Shown in pieces: positions 22,708 through 35,600 of a DNA stretch of 64,000 nucleotides. Made by a program: the position numbers and the translations under genes. The DNA lies in contig OY744461.1 in assembly GCA_963556145.1 (NCBI GenBank), forward strand, positions 8,876,891 through 8,940,890, written 5' to 3'. The stretch is from Hygrocybe punicea (lineage: Eukaryota > Basidiomycota > Agaricomycetes > Agaricales > Hygrophoraceae). The first letter of the stretch is position 1. Each line of letters opens with the position of its first letter. The notes below the pieces were generated by a model. It was given only the letters and a program-made list of their open reading frames with translations, was not told the origin of the DNA and did no database searches.

Positions 22708-23656
22708 TTTCGGTTGCTGTAAGTCCTCTTTTTGTGGAGTATTAATTATATTTGACTAAAGACACTTTTATCTCAGTCGTTGATTTCTGGTAATCTGTTG
22801 GTAATCTGTGCCCTCAACGTCCTCCTCTACCGCCATTCTTTACATTTGTACAATACCTGTACATTTCTTTTTTTGCTCTATTGAAAATGGCTTGTGTTAC
22901 TTTCCTATGACCATAACAATTGAGTAAGATAATAAGTATACACAGATATCACATAAGACATCGATCTTGGTGACTGAAAACCTGTTTGCCTAAATTAAGT
23001 GTATTAATTTCAGTTCACGTTTGTCAGTACAGCCACCACAGGTAACATGAGAAGGTAACATGAGAAGGACAACCTTGGATTACTATGACTCGAGTTAATG
23101 AACATTCAAATTGAATATATGTAATAAACCAGAACTGCCAACTTTATGGACCAATTAAATGGGGAGACACATAGGAGACGGATGAGGAATTTTTGCCATC
23201 AAATAATATTGAGATCTCCACTCAATTATTTTGTTGCTATCATAAGTCCGAAAATGTCGAAAACATAACGTTATCCACTTTTTACAATGTTTTCGGACTT
23301 ATGATAACAACAAAAATAATTGAGTGGAGATCTCAATATTATTTGATGGTAAATTCCTCATCCATCCCCTGTGACAACTGTAACAAATCCCCCTCATATG
23401 GTGGCAAGCATAACCATCACTCCAAGGAAAGCTATGACTATTCAGTACCGGAATATTACGTATGTTACGAAAACATTCAATTGAATAAAAACATTATAAA
23501 GCTTCAGGCACACCTTATGATGTTTTTGGAAGAGCTTACAAATAAGATAATGTCATATGATCAATCCAATTGTGTTAATTGTTGTTCATGATCCGAACTA
23601 CTTAACTAGTTAAATAGATACATGGGCGGTGCTTTCTCTTACTATCACCAATCCAC
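22708..23656. other. Intergenic; presumed 5' part of the Helitron
   Basis: No gene supported. The open frame 23193-23591 runs through a palindrome and is not convincing. The 5' terminus of the Helitron (expected TC after a target A) must lie here or slightly upstream, but no unique candidate stands out. Confidence 0.4.
23181..23362. repeat. Long inverted repeat, 73-74-bp arms, 35-nt loop
   Basis: The left arm 23181-23254 (GATGAGGAAT...TCCGAAAA) is nearly the exact reverse complement of 23290-23362. Differences are a one-base length change in a T/A run, another near the outer end, and one substitution. It could form a very stable cruciform. It may be a foldback element, or a structure in the 5' region of the Helitron. 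Confidence 0.85.
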
Positions 23657-26600
23657 ATGAATCTCCACGATATCATGCATGTCTGCATTGCGGTATTGAC
23701 TTATCTACATTTCCTTGCAAACGCAACCATATTTCCACAACTATGCCAAGACCAACTTATGTATATCTCTCTTGAACCAATATCCGCTCCTTTGATATTG
23801 GCATTGACCCAAGAATTGGGTGTTTTTCAAAGAAAACTCATAGAACATGAGTTTGCCCCAGATCAGGGCGATGCAACAATATTGATGCAAATAAATGCAA
23901 CACAATGTGTAAAGTTCATTGAAATAACAAAAGATAACTTGACGGTCGATCCATTATTCGTTTGGACTACATTTAAAAATAGCGCGTTCAAAATGCAATT
24001 ATGTTCTATTCAATATGACAGAACATATTTCTTACCTCCTAAATATCTCTTCGCTTTGTATTGTCTTCTCAAACCTATCACTGTTCAATGTCGTTGTAAA
24101 ATGATCAATGCATTGCTAATGCGATCGCTATTGAGACGACATGATTTCAGATCATATTTGTTTCATTGTATTACTAGTTCTCTATCACATGCAACGTTGC
24201 TGTGGACCACACTATGTTTCATAATACGGCATAGCCGTTCAAACATAATTATGTTCAATTTGAATTTATTCAGAAACTTGTTTAAATCTTTATATATAAA
24301 TTCCGTTCATAGATATGACTACATTGGTGGTGGTAAACGAATACCAACATTCAAGTTTAGCTTTATTCAATCTTTCATGCTACCGTCTAATAATATCAAC
24401 CATGATTCTGACATATTATTCGAATATGTGGGGCATATTGATGAACAAACTGCCAACACTTTATATGAAGATAGAAAAAATTATGCATGTGTTAAAATGT
24501 CTTTACATGAACTTCTGCCAAATTTGACAGTGAAGGATATTGGTGAAATAACAACAATACATGGTATATATTTGTCAAAGACATTACGAAGATTACATGG
24601 ACAAGATCTATCTGTGGCATTAATGAGGCATCATTGTTCAGCTTGTGATACTCATGTTTCTATTTTTCATGTGCATGATATTAAATCAAATAAAGATAAG
24701 TGTAAAGAGTGGTACAAAAGACAACAAATGACAGAAACATATGAGTGCGGAAAAGAAGAAACTCAGACTAAAATGAAAGAAGAATTGGACAAGTCAGATG
24801 AGCAATTATTTCCTCCTCGTCCACCATCTATTGAATTGAAGGAAACCATAATCAGCAACTGGTGCAGAGATACATCACCCGAATGTTTCCAAGAAAGTGG
24901 GTGTGCTGTATGTGGTCAATTGGTTGCGTTGAAGAACATGCCTTTATTGTCAAAGACGAAGGTTAATCTGAAAACCTTAACTAGAAACAATATGGGAATC
25001 ACAAGATGTGAACGATATCATTGTTCTGATCCAATAGAGGATATCAAAGGTCCAGTGCTAGATGACACATGTAAATGGATATGCAAACCATGTGTGCTCA
25101 GTCTGAATAAAGGCCAAACTCTCAAATATGCTTTGGCAAATGGACTTTGGATGGGAAGAATTCCTGCACAACTTCAAAATCTAACATTTGCTGAACAACT
25201 TTTGATTGCCCGTGTTCGTCACAACAAATGTATTGTTCGTGTCTCCTCTGGGATGCATAAAATGAAAGCAAATGCCATCATGTTTCAAAACCCAACACCA
25301 AAGATATATCAACGGTTGCCTCCAACAATTAAAGAACTTGATGAAGTGCTAGCCTTTATTTTCACTGGTCCTGCCAGACCAACTCCAGAAGACATGGAGC
25401 GAACACCTTTATTGGTTCGCCGAAGGCGAGTTTCAGCAGCTTTAGAATGGCTGAAATTGAATCACATGGATTACTATGATTTAGATATCTCCTATGAAAA
25501 TCTAGCACAATATCCAGATCATGGAATTCCTGTTGTGGTTGCATATCGACCAGCAGACACAAATAAGGAACCGGAAGCCACTAGTGCATTTGACAATGAA
25601 GAGGAAGATGGTGTTGAAGATGGGCCTTGTCCCTTTGTTGTTAGTGGTGTAACTGGCGAAGATCTAGATATTACAAGTCCAAAAGCATTAATAGCTAGAG
25701 CCACCAAGCACTTGATAGATGACCATGGTGGTGTTCTTGCCATAAGCCATGCTAGAAATCCAGAATCATTCTTTAATAATCCTCAATTATATCCTATGAT
25801 GTTCCCCTGCCTATTTCCATATGGCTTGGGTGGTATTAGCAGCATAGACAAGGATGTTTTAAGCATCAGTGATATGATGCACAAAAGACATCTCCTGATG
25901 TACCATGACAAAAGATTTCAAACTGATCCCTATTTTCCATTGATTGCATTCAATCAAGAACAAATCAAAGACAGTACAACCGGAGGATATTTGTTGACTA
26001 ACAAACATAATTTCAACGATATTGCAGATCGCCTGATGAATATCAATACAGCTGTTTTGGATGACCTCTCTAAAAGATTGTCTAGAGGTGATAGAGTCAA
26101 ACCAGATACATCGGAAGAGAAAGCATGCTATAAACTCATTTCTGATCTGGATCACGTAGCTGGTCAGGTCAAAGGTTCAATTACTAACAAGAAATACATG
26201 CGAAATGAGATTTGGTCTCTGATATCCTATATTGGTGCTCCGACTTGGTTTATCACTTTTGCACCTGCAGACATCAATCACCCACTATGCTTATATTATG
26301 CTGACAACAAAGAAAAGTTTTATCCTAAACTACGTCTACCCCAGGATTGTTATAAACTAATTGCAAACAATCCAGTTGCTGGAGCCCGCTTCTTTCACTT
26401 TACTACTGAAATGTTCATCAAACATATATTAGGAATAAATGAATCTCATCCTGGCCTGTACGGAAACACATCAGGTTATTATGCAACGGTAGAGGAACAA
26501 GGACGTCTTACCTTGCATCTTCATATGCTGTTGTGGATAAAGGGATGCCTTACACCTCAGGAAATACGTGACAAAATTATGGGTGAAAATTCTGACTTTC

Positions 26601-27801
26601 AGAAAAGATTAGTGGAATACTTGGAAAGTTTGTGTGTAGGACAATTCATGACAGGTTCTAAAGATGAGGTATCACAGAAAATGGAACAGACAATGTCGAA
26701 ACCTGAATATCAACCACCAACATGTGTCATGCCAGATCCACCATCATATAATTGTTCCATGAATTGTCAATATCACGACAAAAGATCAACATGGTGGCAA
26801 AGGTTTCAAGATGTTGTAGATGATCTTTTATTGCGATTAAATGTACAGAACAGGCATGACGGCAAAAAAAAGCCATATTGTCTTAATTCGAAAGGTGAAT
26901 GTAAACGACGATTTCCCCGTGATATCTTTCAACAAACTTTTGTAGAACCTAACACTGGTGCTCTCAACCTCAAGCATGGTGAACCTTGGATGAACACAGT
27001 GACACCTGAAGTTACATATATGCTACGATGCAATTCTGATGTGACCAGCTTATTATCAGGTACTGCTATAAAGGCCATAGTTGCATACATAACAGATTAT
27101 ATTACAAAATTCTCCTTGAAGACCTATAGCATTTTTGAAGTGATAAAAAGTATTTTTGATAAGAATTCTGAAATTATTGGTGGCGACCTGAAAAGAAAAG
27201 ACAAAGTCAGAAAACTGTTTACACAAATAGTCAATTCACTCACCTCCAAAATGGAAATTGGTGCTCCAATGGCTTCATTATATGTGCTTGGAAATCCTGA
27301 TCACTACACCAGTCATAAATTTGTGCCATTCTTTTGGAGATCTTATGTTAAAGAGGTTATCAGTGCATGGTCTGATGAAGAAATTCCCAATATATGTGAA
27401 GACCAAGATAATGCACAAAAGGTTGTTATTGGTAAGAATAATGGCGCATACATTGGACTTTCCAAAGTAAATAATTATATGTTCAGACCAGCCTTGTATG
27501 ATAATGTATCACTGTATGACTGGATACGTCTTGCCACTATGGAACCAAAGAAAAGATGCACCAAAACAAAGACCAAAAGGGCCAGAAGAGAACCAGTGCA
27601 AAACCAAATTTTTGACAATCTAGGCTGTGATGATTTGTCTGACTCTTGCACTGAACCTACTAATGTTGACTATTCCAGTGATGACAACTTGTCTGATGTC
27701 GTTGATAATGATATAGTCATGGAGATAGATGAAATTCTAAAACCTGATAGTTTGAATAAAAATGCAGGCCCAGAAATAGTTGATAAAACAAATGAAGTTG
27801 A
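23657..27801 (+). CDS. Helitron RepHel protein, N-terminal half (Rep)
   Basis: First 1,381 codons (plus two bases) of a single reading frame, ATG at 23657. After an AT-rich N-terminal region comes a Cys-containing block (CAVCGQLVA, CKPCVLSLNKGQTLKYALAN, SGMHKMKANAIMF) of the DUF6570 type found in Helitron proteins. Then comes the Helitron_like_N Rep domain: PTWFITFAPADINHPL, GYYATVEEQGRLTLHLHMLL with the HUH motif (HLH, residues ~954-956), and the two-tyrosine motif YITDYITK at ~1144-1151. The Rep nicks and joins DNA for rolling-circle transposition. The frame is cut at 27801/27802 by hAT-A. Exact removal of the insert and one copy of the GAAGTTGA duplication would rejoin it in frame with 32623 (total 2,579 codons including stop). 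Confidence 0.9.
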
Positions 27802-28450
27802 TAAGGCCCTCCACGGGTAGGGGTAAACCCGCGGTTATTCCCAAAAGGGTAACGCGGGTTCGGGTACGGTGTCCCGATTTGGACACCGTGCCCAAACCGC
27901 ACCCTTCACCCGCGGTATGCGGGTGGCCGCGGGTGGCTGCAGTTGTGCGAGTTGGCCTCCGGGTTGGCCTCCCAAAACCCAGTAAGTACTTAGTTTTCTG
28001 TTATTTTACTACTACTAATTTATTTTATTTTACTTCCTAGATATTTCATATACAAACCAACTCGAAAATGAACAACAACGAACGACAACAACAACGAATG
28101 ACAACAACAACGAATGACAACAACAACGAACGCGAGCTCAGCAAGGCAAACAACGGAACAAGGCCGGGAGGGTGGTGCGCCCACCGAACGGCCCAGGTAT
28201 GTGCCCCCATTCTAGCCTCCAAGACGTTTGCTAACGCCAGCCAACAACCACGGCTCCCAACCGCGCCTAGGGCAGGACAAGGGTAGGGGTAAACCCGGGG
28301 TTTTCGGCCCTTGGGTTGCTGGGGTACGGGTCCGGTGTCCCTTTTGGTAACCCGCTGTTGAACCGCCACCCTTACCCCCGGTTTGGCGGGTTACCGGGTT
28401 TGTGGTTTATGTAAGCACAGGACCACTCGCGAGTCCTCAACGTCAACCCA

Positions 28451-28820
28451 CATCGCTCAGGGCTTGTGCACCACCCAATATCGGACACGTATAATCAACT
28501 TCCCAAGCCTGGTAAGTCCTGTCCCCTTTCATGCTGTGCTTTTTGGTAAAGCTTGTGTGATTTTTAGCTTCTTCATTTTGGCCGCGCACCTCGAATGCCA
28601 ACCTGTGACTCGAATATTGCCCATTCAACATCGCTCAGGGCTTGTGCGCCACCCAATATCAGACACATATAATCAACTTCCCAAGCCTGGTAAGTTCTGT
28701 CCCCTTTCATGCTGCGCTTTTTGGTAAAGCTTGCGTGATTTTTTTTAGCTCCTTCATTTTGGCCACGCACCTCGAACGCCAACCTGTGGCTCAGCGAGCC
28801 TCGAATATTGCCCATTCAAC
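28451..28820 (+). repeat. Tandem duplication in the hAT-B leader (178 + 192 bp)
   Basis: 28451-28628 and 28629-28820 are two head-to-tail copies beginning CATCGCTCAGGGCTTGTG and ending CCCATTCAAC. They differ by scattered transitions and small insertions (a T-run, TCAGCGAGCC). Each copy has a GGTAAGT splice-donor-like site. They probably act in the promoter or leader of the transposase gene. Confidence 0.85.
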
Positions 28821-29062
28821 ACTAGTTCCTGCCCAGACACTCGGTCGAGGGGTTTTTTTTTTTTTTCATTCGTTTAAACTAATTTTTCTCGATGTTGCCT
28901 GAGTTGATAGGGTGCAGTCCATGCGGCCACCACCGATGCCGTCGCACAAGCACGGCAGCCAGCCAGAATTTATCTTAGCGCGATCGAAACGGGGTTTTAT
29001 CAAGATCCGGCTCGAGTCTATAAAATCAGTAAGTTCTTTTCGTCCTCTTCGTTCAGTCCGCC

Positions 29063-31913
29063 ATGACCAAACCCTCTGATACTCGTTCTGCAAAGTCTTC
29101 CGCGTCCATGTCTACCAAATCCACTTTCACTTCCAACGATGCTTTCTCGCGCGCCGCTGTCAAGCAGCCCGTTAAGAGACCCGCCGAGTCTCTGAAGGAT
29201 TGTGCTGCTGCAGCCAAGCAACCGGCCAAAAAAATTAAGCGTTCAAATTCCAGTTGTTCTGAACCCTCCACCAATGCTCTCCTTGACGAGAATGAAGCCG
29301 ATGGGGACAATAACACTAGTTTGATCGAGATCGACTCGGATGATCCTGAGATGTCGGATGAGCAAGTGCTCGGTGAGTTCTCCTTCTGCGACGTAGCCAC
29401 CCTCACTCACGTTCAACAGAGAAAGCTAAGAGCAGCTGGCACTCTCCCATTTATTCCTTTTTCAAGTCCAATGTCAGCATCGAATACATTGACGGACGAC
29501 TCTGTTACTTCTTCCCCTGCGCTGCCAGCCACTGCAAAACGACACTTGGTGGCGTTCGGCGATTCCAAGACAAGCAGGATCGCTCATCGACTGCCAATCT
29601 CAAACATCACGCCAATCGTTGCTTCGGCGTTGAAGCTGTGCATACTGCCCTCAACACAAAGGAAGCCGAGGCGCGCAGTGGTTCAATTTTCCAGGCGTTC
29701 GCTCGTCAAGGCCAAAAACCCATCACGTACTCTCATCGCGCTCATTCAAATGTTGAAGTCCGGTATGTGCGTTTCACCAGTGCACTTACCACAAAATTGC
29801 TTAGCTGAATGTCTAGGGCCCACATTGTTAAATGGGTTACCGAGAGCAATCGTGCACTCGGTATCATGTCTGACCGCGAACTTATCGAGCTCTTGACTGC
29901 TGGCCGGCCCCACATCAGTATTCCTTCACCGAAGACCGTCGCTCACGATGTCAAGACCTCATATGAGAAGTGTCTCGATCGTATTGGCAATTTACTTCGA
30001 GTACGTCTCCAACTCCTCATTGTTTCCACCATTGTGCTGACACTCGCATCAGGCGCATCCTGGTCGTCTCCATTTTGCGACTGATGCCTGGACGTCGCCT
30101 AATCACCATGCTTATATTGGTTGGACTGTTCATCTCGAGTACCAAGGCAAACCACTCTCATTCTTGTTGGACATTGCTGAAGTCGCTGAGTCGCACACCG
30201 GTGTCACTATGGCCAATACTTTTCAAGACATGCTCATTCGGTTTGGCCTTACGCAGAAGGTATGTTCCGGGTTTGCAGGTCTTTGTATCATGCTCACAAT
30301 GATCAAAGATCCTTGTGATGAATGCCGATAATGCCAGTGCCAATGACAAGCAAACGGATGCTCTTGCCAAGCTTGACAACTCCTTCAATGCCGATGGACG
30401 GGTCCGGTGTTTTAATCACACTGTACAACTCTCCGCTAGGAGTCTTGTTCGCCCTTTCAACCCCGGCATGACCAAGGGCACTAATCTTGATGATGCTGAT
30501 GGAGAGGTGGAGCAGAATAGCGCCAAGATCATTGCCGAGGATGACAACAGAGACCACGCAGATCTGGCATCAGTTCACGATGACGATGTCGACGACGACG
30601 ATGACGACGATGGAATTGATGAGCTCGACAGGCTGAATGAGATTGATAAAGAGGATATATTGGCCGACACTGAAGTTGTCCGTGATGCTGTGTCTAGGCT
30701 CCGTCAGCTTTCCTTTGCTATCATCAACTCTACGACTATTGCGCTCCCCGCTTGGCACCGTCACTGCAGGGATGCCAACCTGCTTCCCAACCTCATCCCT
30801 CGTGATGTAGTCATGCGTTGGAACTCCACATTTGATATGATGGAGTTTGCGCTCCGTTATCGCCAACCCATTGATGCGATCACTGTCGATAAGCAGGTCA
30901 AGTTTCGCAAACATGAACTGGATGAGGAGCATTGGAGGATAATCGAGGAGTTGGTTGGTCTACTCAGCGTACGTGTCAGTCGGTCATTCTCCAATCGAGG
31001 CGCTGATGAACTCACAGCTATATAAGACCACCACGCTGTACTTCTCGCAAGATAATGCAAGCATCGCTGCAGTCATACCTGCCATGGATCGTCTCTCGAG
31101 CAGTCTAAACCTTACCACGAAGCATCGCTATCACCCCGCCATCGTTGCAGCAATGAAGCTTGCACAGAAAAAAATGGATCGCTATTATTCTCTCACAGAT
31201 TCCTCTGCTATCTATCGCATTGCTATGGTACTCCACCCCGGCATGAAACTCGAATACTTCAAGCAGCATGAATGGGAAGAGGAGTGGGTGGAGCAGGCTG
31301 AGAACATGGTTTGTGAAGAGTTCATTTCAGTGTACGAGAAGGATAAGGATAAGAAGGGCAAGAGCGAGGATGTACCGGCGAACAAGGCCACGGACAATGT
31401 GATGGTACGCTGTCCTCGTCGATCTCTCTGGTTGTGTATCTAATGGTCTGCCAGAATAAGTGCGAGTTCACGATGTTTGGGAACCTCTCTGTAACCACGA
31501 CAGCTCCTGTTAGTGAGATTGATGAATACCTTCGTCTCCCGGTTGAGAATGTGACCGACCCTTTGAAATGGTGGTCGGATAATCGGCACGCATATCCTTG
31601 CCTATCTCGGATGGCGTTGGACTTCTTAAGTGCACCTCGTAAGTCCTGCCTTCTGATCTATAATATATCTGATCTGTCGTTTGCAGCCACCTCCACAGCA
31701 GTTGAACGAGTCTTTTCACAGGGCCGGCATCTTCTTAGCCACACCCGGAATGCTCTCTCCTCTCAATCTCTTCGCTCGTTCTTGTGTCTTGGTTCTTGGT
31801 CCCGACGTGATCTCGTTGTCATGAAAGATTTGATTGACGCTGTGCGTGCTAACATGGGGAAAAAGAAGGCAGCGCATGCAGATGGTGCAGAAGATGTGGA
31901 AATTGTCGAGTAG
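29063..31913 (+). CDS. hAT family transposase, 833 aa, eight exons
   Basis: Exons 29063..29372, 29420..29762, 29817..30000, 30053..30259, 30309..30968, 31018..31404, 31455..31638 and 31687..31913 total 2,502 nt (834 codons). All introns are ~48-54 nt with GT...AG, and there is no stop in frame. Order: Lys/Ala/Ser-rich N-terminus; BED-like zinc finger in exon 2 (FPCAASHCKTTLGG...LKHHANRC); hAT core with first Asp (FATDAWTSPNHHAYIGW, ~residue 288), second Asp (VMNADNASANDKQT, ~353) and RCFNHTVQLSAR; an acidic Asp-rich insert; Glu and dimerisation region (WWSDNRHAYPCLSRMALDFL, STAVERVFSQGRHLLSHTRN, ~750-785). It would bind the element ends and catalyse cut-and-paste with hairpin flanks. All expected residues are present, so it may be active and could move non-autonomous relatives with similar ends. 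Confidence 0.93.
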
Positions 31914-32142
31914 TTTGATTTGTTGCCATAGATACCCCCCAAATATAACCCTGACCCTGGTGGTTTTTGTCTACCCTTACGGTATTGTGAGACACCGCAT
32001 ATGATGAAGGGTTGGGTTGAACCCCTACCCGAAAGGGGTATGGTTTGAAGGGTCAGGGGTCCGGGTACAGGAAAATTTACCCGAGGGTAACCCCTGTCCT
32101 GCCCTAACCGCGCCTCACAACAACCACGGCACACCAACCACG

Positions 32143-32176
32143 CCTCGCGGACACACGTCAACGTGTGTTCGCGAGG
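32143..32176. repeat. Inverted repeat, 16-bp stem (CCTCGCG...CGCGAGG)
   Basis: CCTCGCGGACACACGT and its reverse complement with one mismatch, separated by CA, just outside hAT-B in the right arm of hAT-A. Probably a subterminal structure of hAT-A. Confidence 0.75.
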
Positions 32177-32622
32177 TCTCCAGCCACAGAAGACACAAGG
32201 ACCTCGCAAACACGCGCAGACGCGTCGACTTGCGCGTAGGGCTCACGCGGCACCCCCACCCCTCGCAAACGAGGTTGAACGAGGTTACCCCCCGAGCACG
32301 GAGCCCGCCAGAGACCCCCCCATCTACCTCGCGAGGGTGACGATGAGGTATGGGGCTCCACTCACGAACAAGAGTACCCACCAAAGACCCCCATTTACCT
32401 CGCGAGGGTGACGACGACGTCAATTGACGTCCATCTGGCCCGCGCGAGGTATGGGGCTCCCAGGTGCCCGCGGTGTACCGAGTACCCGCCGTCTACTGCC
32501 GTACCTGCCTCTAGCGGGTACGGTATGTACCCGTTATCCGAACGGGTGCGGGTACAGCGGGTACGGGTGCGGTGTCCGGAAATCGGACCCGCGGGATACC
32601 CGTGGAGGGCCTTAGAAGTTGA

Positions 32623-35600
32623 TCTTAATAAATTGACAAAATTTGAAAATGATTATACTTTACATCCCAATCATCCACAATATCTTACCCACCATGCCAA
32701 AATGAAAGGGAATGATCCCTTCATAGTTCCTAATTTTATTCCAAACACTTTGCCAAGGGCTGACCGTGGTGATCGAGAATATTATTGTTGTACAATGTTA
32801 ACGTTTTTCAAGCCATGGAGAAGTGGCAAAGAACTCAAATGTAAATTACAAACATGGGATAATGCTTTTGTAGACCATGAGTTTTCTAAAAGAGAGCTTG
32901 AGATCATGAAATACTTTGGTCTGCGGTATGAGTGTTTGGATGCAAGAGATGATTTCTCTGCTAAACGTCAGAAGAATAATACTGCAGATATAAGGTATTC
33001 ATGGGCGACCTCAAACGGTCTTGATGAACTGGATGACATGCACAATGCTGAATTTGCATTTAACGGCGACGACTTCAACAACAACATTGATGAAGACAAT
33101 AATGACACAGAAATACTCCTGAAACTTGGTCAAAAAGGACAAAAGAGGAAAGATCAAATGCTAATAGCTGAAAGAACTTTGAAAAGGTCAGGATGGCTCG
33201 ATGATTGTATTGATGGTACCCCAGATATAGGACCTTTGATACCTATAGAACCACCTGTAGTACAATCAGCAAAATTTTGGAGAGCTGCAGTCCTTGCAAA
33301 GAAAAAAGAAATCATCGATGACAGAAATAAAAATTTACCAACAAACACAGCAACCATAGATAAATTGGCAAATTTTCAATATAATGATGTCAAGATAGTG
33401 GATGCAGCATACATCAACCATATGTTTATTCCTGCAAACAGAGCTGATCGTCATCTTATTGATATAACTATCAATGATTACAAGTTGAACACTGACCAAA
33501 AGAGAGCATTTCATATCATTGCCAATCACTCTACGTTGATTAATAGTTCTGATAAGCTATGCATGTATCTTGGTGGAATGGCAGGCACAGGGAAATCACA
33601 AGTCATCAAAGCATTGACTAGTTTTTTTGGTAAACACAACGAAAATCATCGATTTGTGGTTCTTGCACCAACCGGTGGTGCTGCTGCCCTTGTAAATGGA
33701 TCCACATATCACTCCATTCTTGGAATTAATCAGGGAGGATCATCTCGTTCCCTTGCACAAGTCCGTGCCAATCTTGATGGTGTGGATTACATTTTCATTG
33801 ATGAGGTGTCAATGTTATCTTGCAGAGATATGTATAAAATCAGTGCTCAGTGTGCAAAAGCACGTGGTGTTTATGATGAACCCTTTGGTGGCATTAATAT
33901 GATATTTGCAGGAGATTTTGGCCAACTTCCACCAGCTATGAGTGGTGCTCCTTTATACTCTGGAACCATTGGTGTCCAAATCAATTCCAGTCAAACTATA
34001 GCAAATCAGGAAGCGGCTATAGGCAAAGCTCTTTGGCATCAAATAACAACAGTTGTTATATTACGTGAAAATATGAGACAAACCAATCAGTCAGAAGAAG
34101 ATGTCCAACTGAGGCTTGCTTTGGAAAACATGAGATACAAAGCATGTACTCCCAAAGATATTGCATTTCTTCGTACTCGTGTTGCAGGAAAAAGTCCAAA
34201 TGATCCAAAATTAGCCCAAAAGAAATTCAGGAATGTGTCAGTTATAACTGCATTGAATGCACAAAAAGACAAAATCAATGAACTTGGTATTCAATGTTTT
34301 GCTGCTGAAAATAGGAGACCATTAACATCATTCTATTCCATAGACAGATGGAATGATCCTACTAGTTCCAATAGCAAAAGAAAATCTCATCACATGTCAA
34401 CAATTTTGGATCCTATTCGACACACAAAGACATTGGAACCCTCACTCCGAAAGCTACTTTGGAGCCAACCACATGCATCATCCTCTGATCATATACCAGG
34501 AAGATTGGACTTATGTGTAGGCATGCCAGTGATGCTGAGAAACAATGATGCAACGGAGTGCTGCATTACCAAAGGAGCAGAGGGCATAGTTGTGGGTTGG
34601 CAGAGTGCAATAGGTCCTGAGCAACAAACTGTACTGGACACTTTATTTGTCAGATTATTGAATCCTCCAAAAAAAATTAACATAGAAGGACTTCCTGAAA
34701 ATGTGGTTCCGATTACAAAACATGTCACGTCCACCATGTGCTCATTACCGAATGATGATGTGATATCTTTGTCAAGAGAACAAGTGTTGGTACTGCCTAA
34801 TTTTGCAATGACTGATTATGCATGTCAAGGACGTACTCGTCCTAACAATGTAGTTGACCTCAGTAGTTGTAGAAACCACCAATCCTATTATACTTGCTTA
34901 TCAAGAAGTGCTTCTGCAGCAGGAACTATCATCATGCAAGGCTTTGATCCTAAAGTAATTACAGGTGGTGCTTCTGGATATCTCAGGCAAGAATTCAGAG
35001 AATTAGAACTGCTTGATGAGATTACCAAACTGAAATATCAAGGACTCTTACCAGACCATGTCAAGGGAGATCAGCGAAATTCTATCATTGATCAATTTAG
35101 AAAATGGAAAGGAAAGTCATATATTCCAAAAAACATTCATCATGCTATTGCATGGAAAGCCACGGAGCAACTAAATCAATACACAACACAGCCCTCTCCA
35201 TGGCAATTAATTAAACCTATGAACAAAAATCAAAAGGCAGATTTCAGAAACCTCAACTTTGTTCCTGCAAAAGGAACTGTTCCAATCACTGTCACTCGTA
35301 AAAATTCCCCAGCCAATGTATTGCAAAATAAAAAACGAAAATTACAACAAGTTGTAAGTTCATCTTCCATTGTGAAAAAAAGACGAAAAACAAGTACTAT
35401 TGAATTAAATGAACCAAAAGGGTTTATATGGGATGCGCAAGATTGGAGCTGTGCTTATGATTCACTCTTTACAATATTACTAGCAATATGGAATGAAGAT
35501 CCATCAAGTTGGAAAAAAAGATTCAATAGTATCAATGAAATATTAAAGATTTTGAGCTTAGGATTCAAACGATCCAAGAATCACACAACAGAATTAGAAA

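Larger units (their letters stand above)
28268..32106 (+). mobile_element. hAT-B: autonomous hAT transposon nested in hAT-A
   Basis: The target ACCGCGCC is duplicated exactly at 28260-28267 and 32107-32114. The ends are inverted: TAGGGCAGGACA on both sides (12 identical bases), then diverging. Length is 3,839 bp. Subterminal regions hold GGGGTAAACCC/GGGTTACCC-type repeats. It encodes a complete-looking hAT transposase (29063-31913). A ~180-bp leader unit is tandemly duplicated upstream of the gene. Confidence 0.93.
27802..32614. mobile_element. hAT-A: non-autonomous hAT inserted in the Helitron
   Basis: GAAGTTGA is duplicated at 27794-27801 and 32615-32622 (8 bp, hAT type). Terminal inverted repeats are 18 identical bases, TAAGGCCCTCCACGGGTA. 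Its own sequence is only 27802-28267 plus 32115-32614 (~966 bp); the rest is the nested hAT-B. It carries GC-rich subterminal words (ACCCGCGG, GGGTACGG) and (AACAACGA)n-type low complexity near 28065-28130, with no transposase. The right part has duplicated TACCTCGCGAGGGTGACGA words at about 32327 and 32396. The octamer duplication is perfect, so the insertion is recent or was never followed by decay. Confidence 0.93.

Noticed and set aside
23193..23591. Open frame of 132 codons upstream of the RepHel gene
   Set aside because: It runs straight through the long inverted repeat, and its translation shows no recognisable domain.
28046..28369. Minus-strand ORF at the left end of hAT-A/hAT-B
   Set aside because: It spans the target duplication and both sets of subterminal GC-rich repeats, so it cannot be an original gene.
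30570..30932. Minus-strand ORF opposite the hAT transposase
   Set aside because: It is the complement of the Asp-rich insert of the transposase; the eight-exon plus model explains the region fully.
32017..32423. Arg/Pro-rich frames on both strands near the right ends of hAT-A/B
   Set aside because: They cross the element junction at 32106/32107 and reflect GC-rich subterminal repeats.
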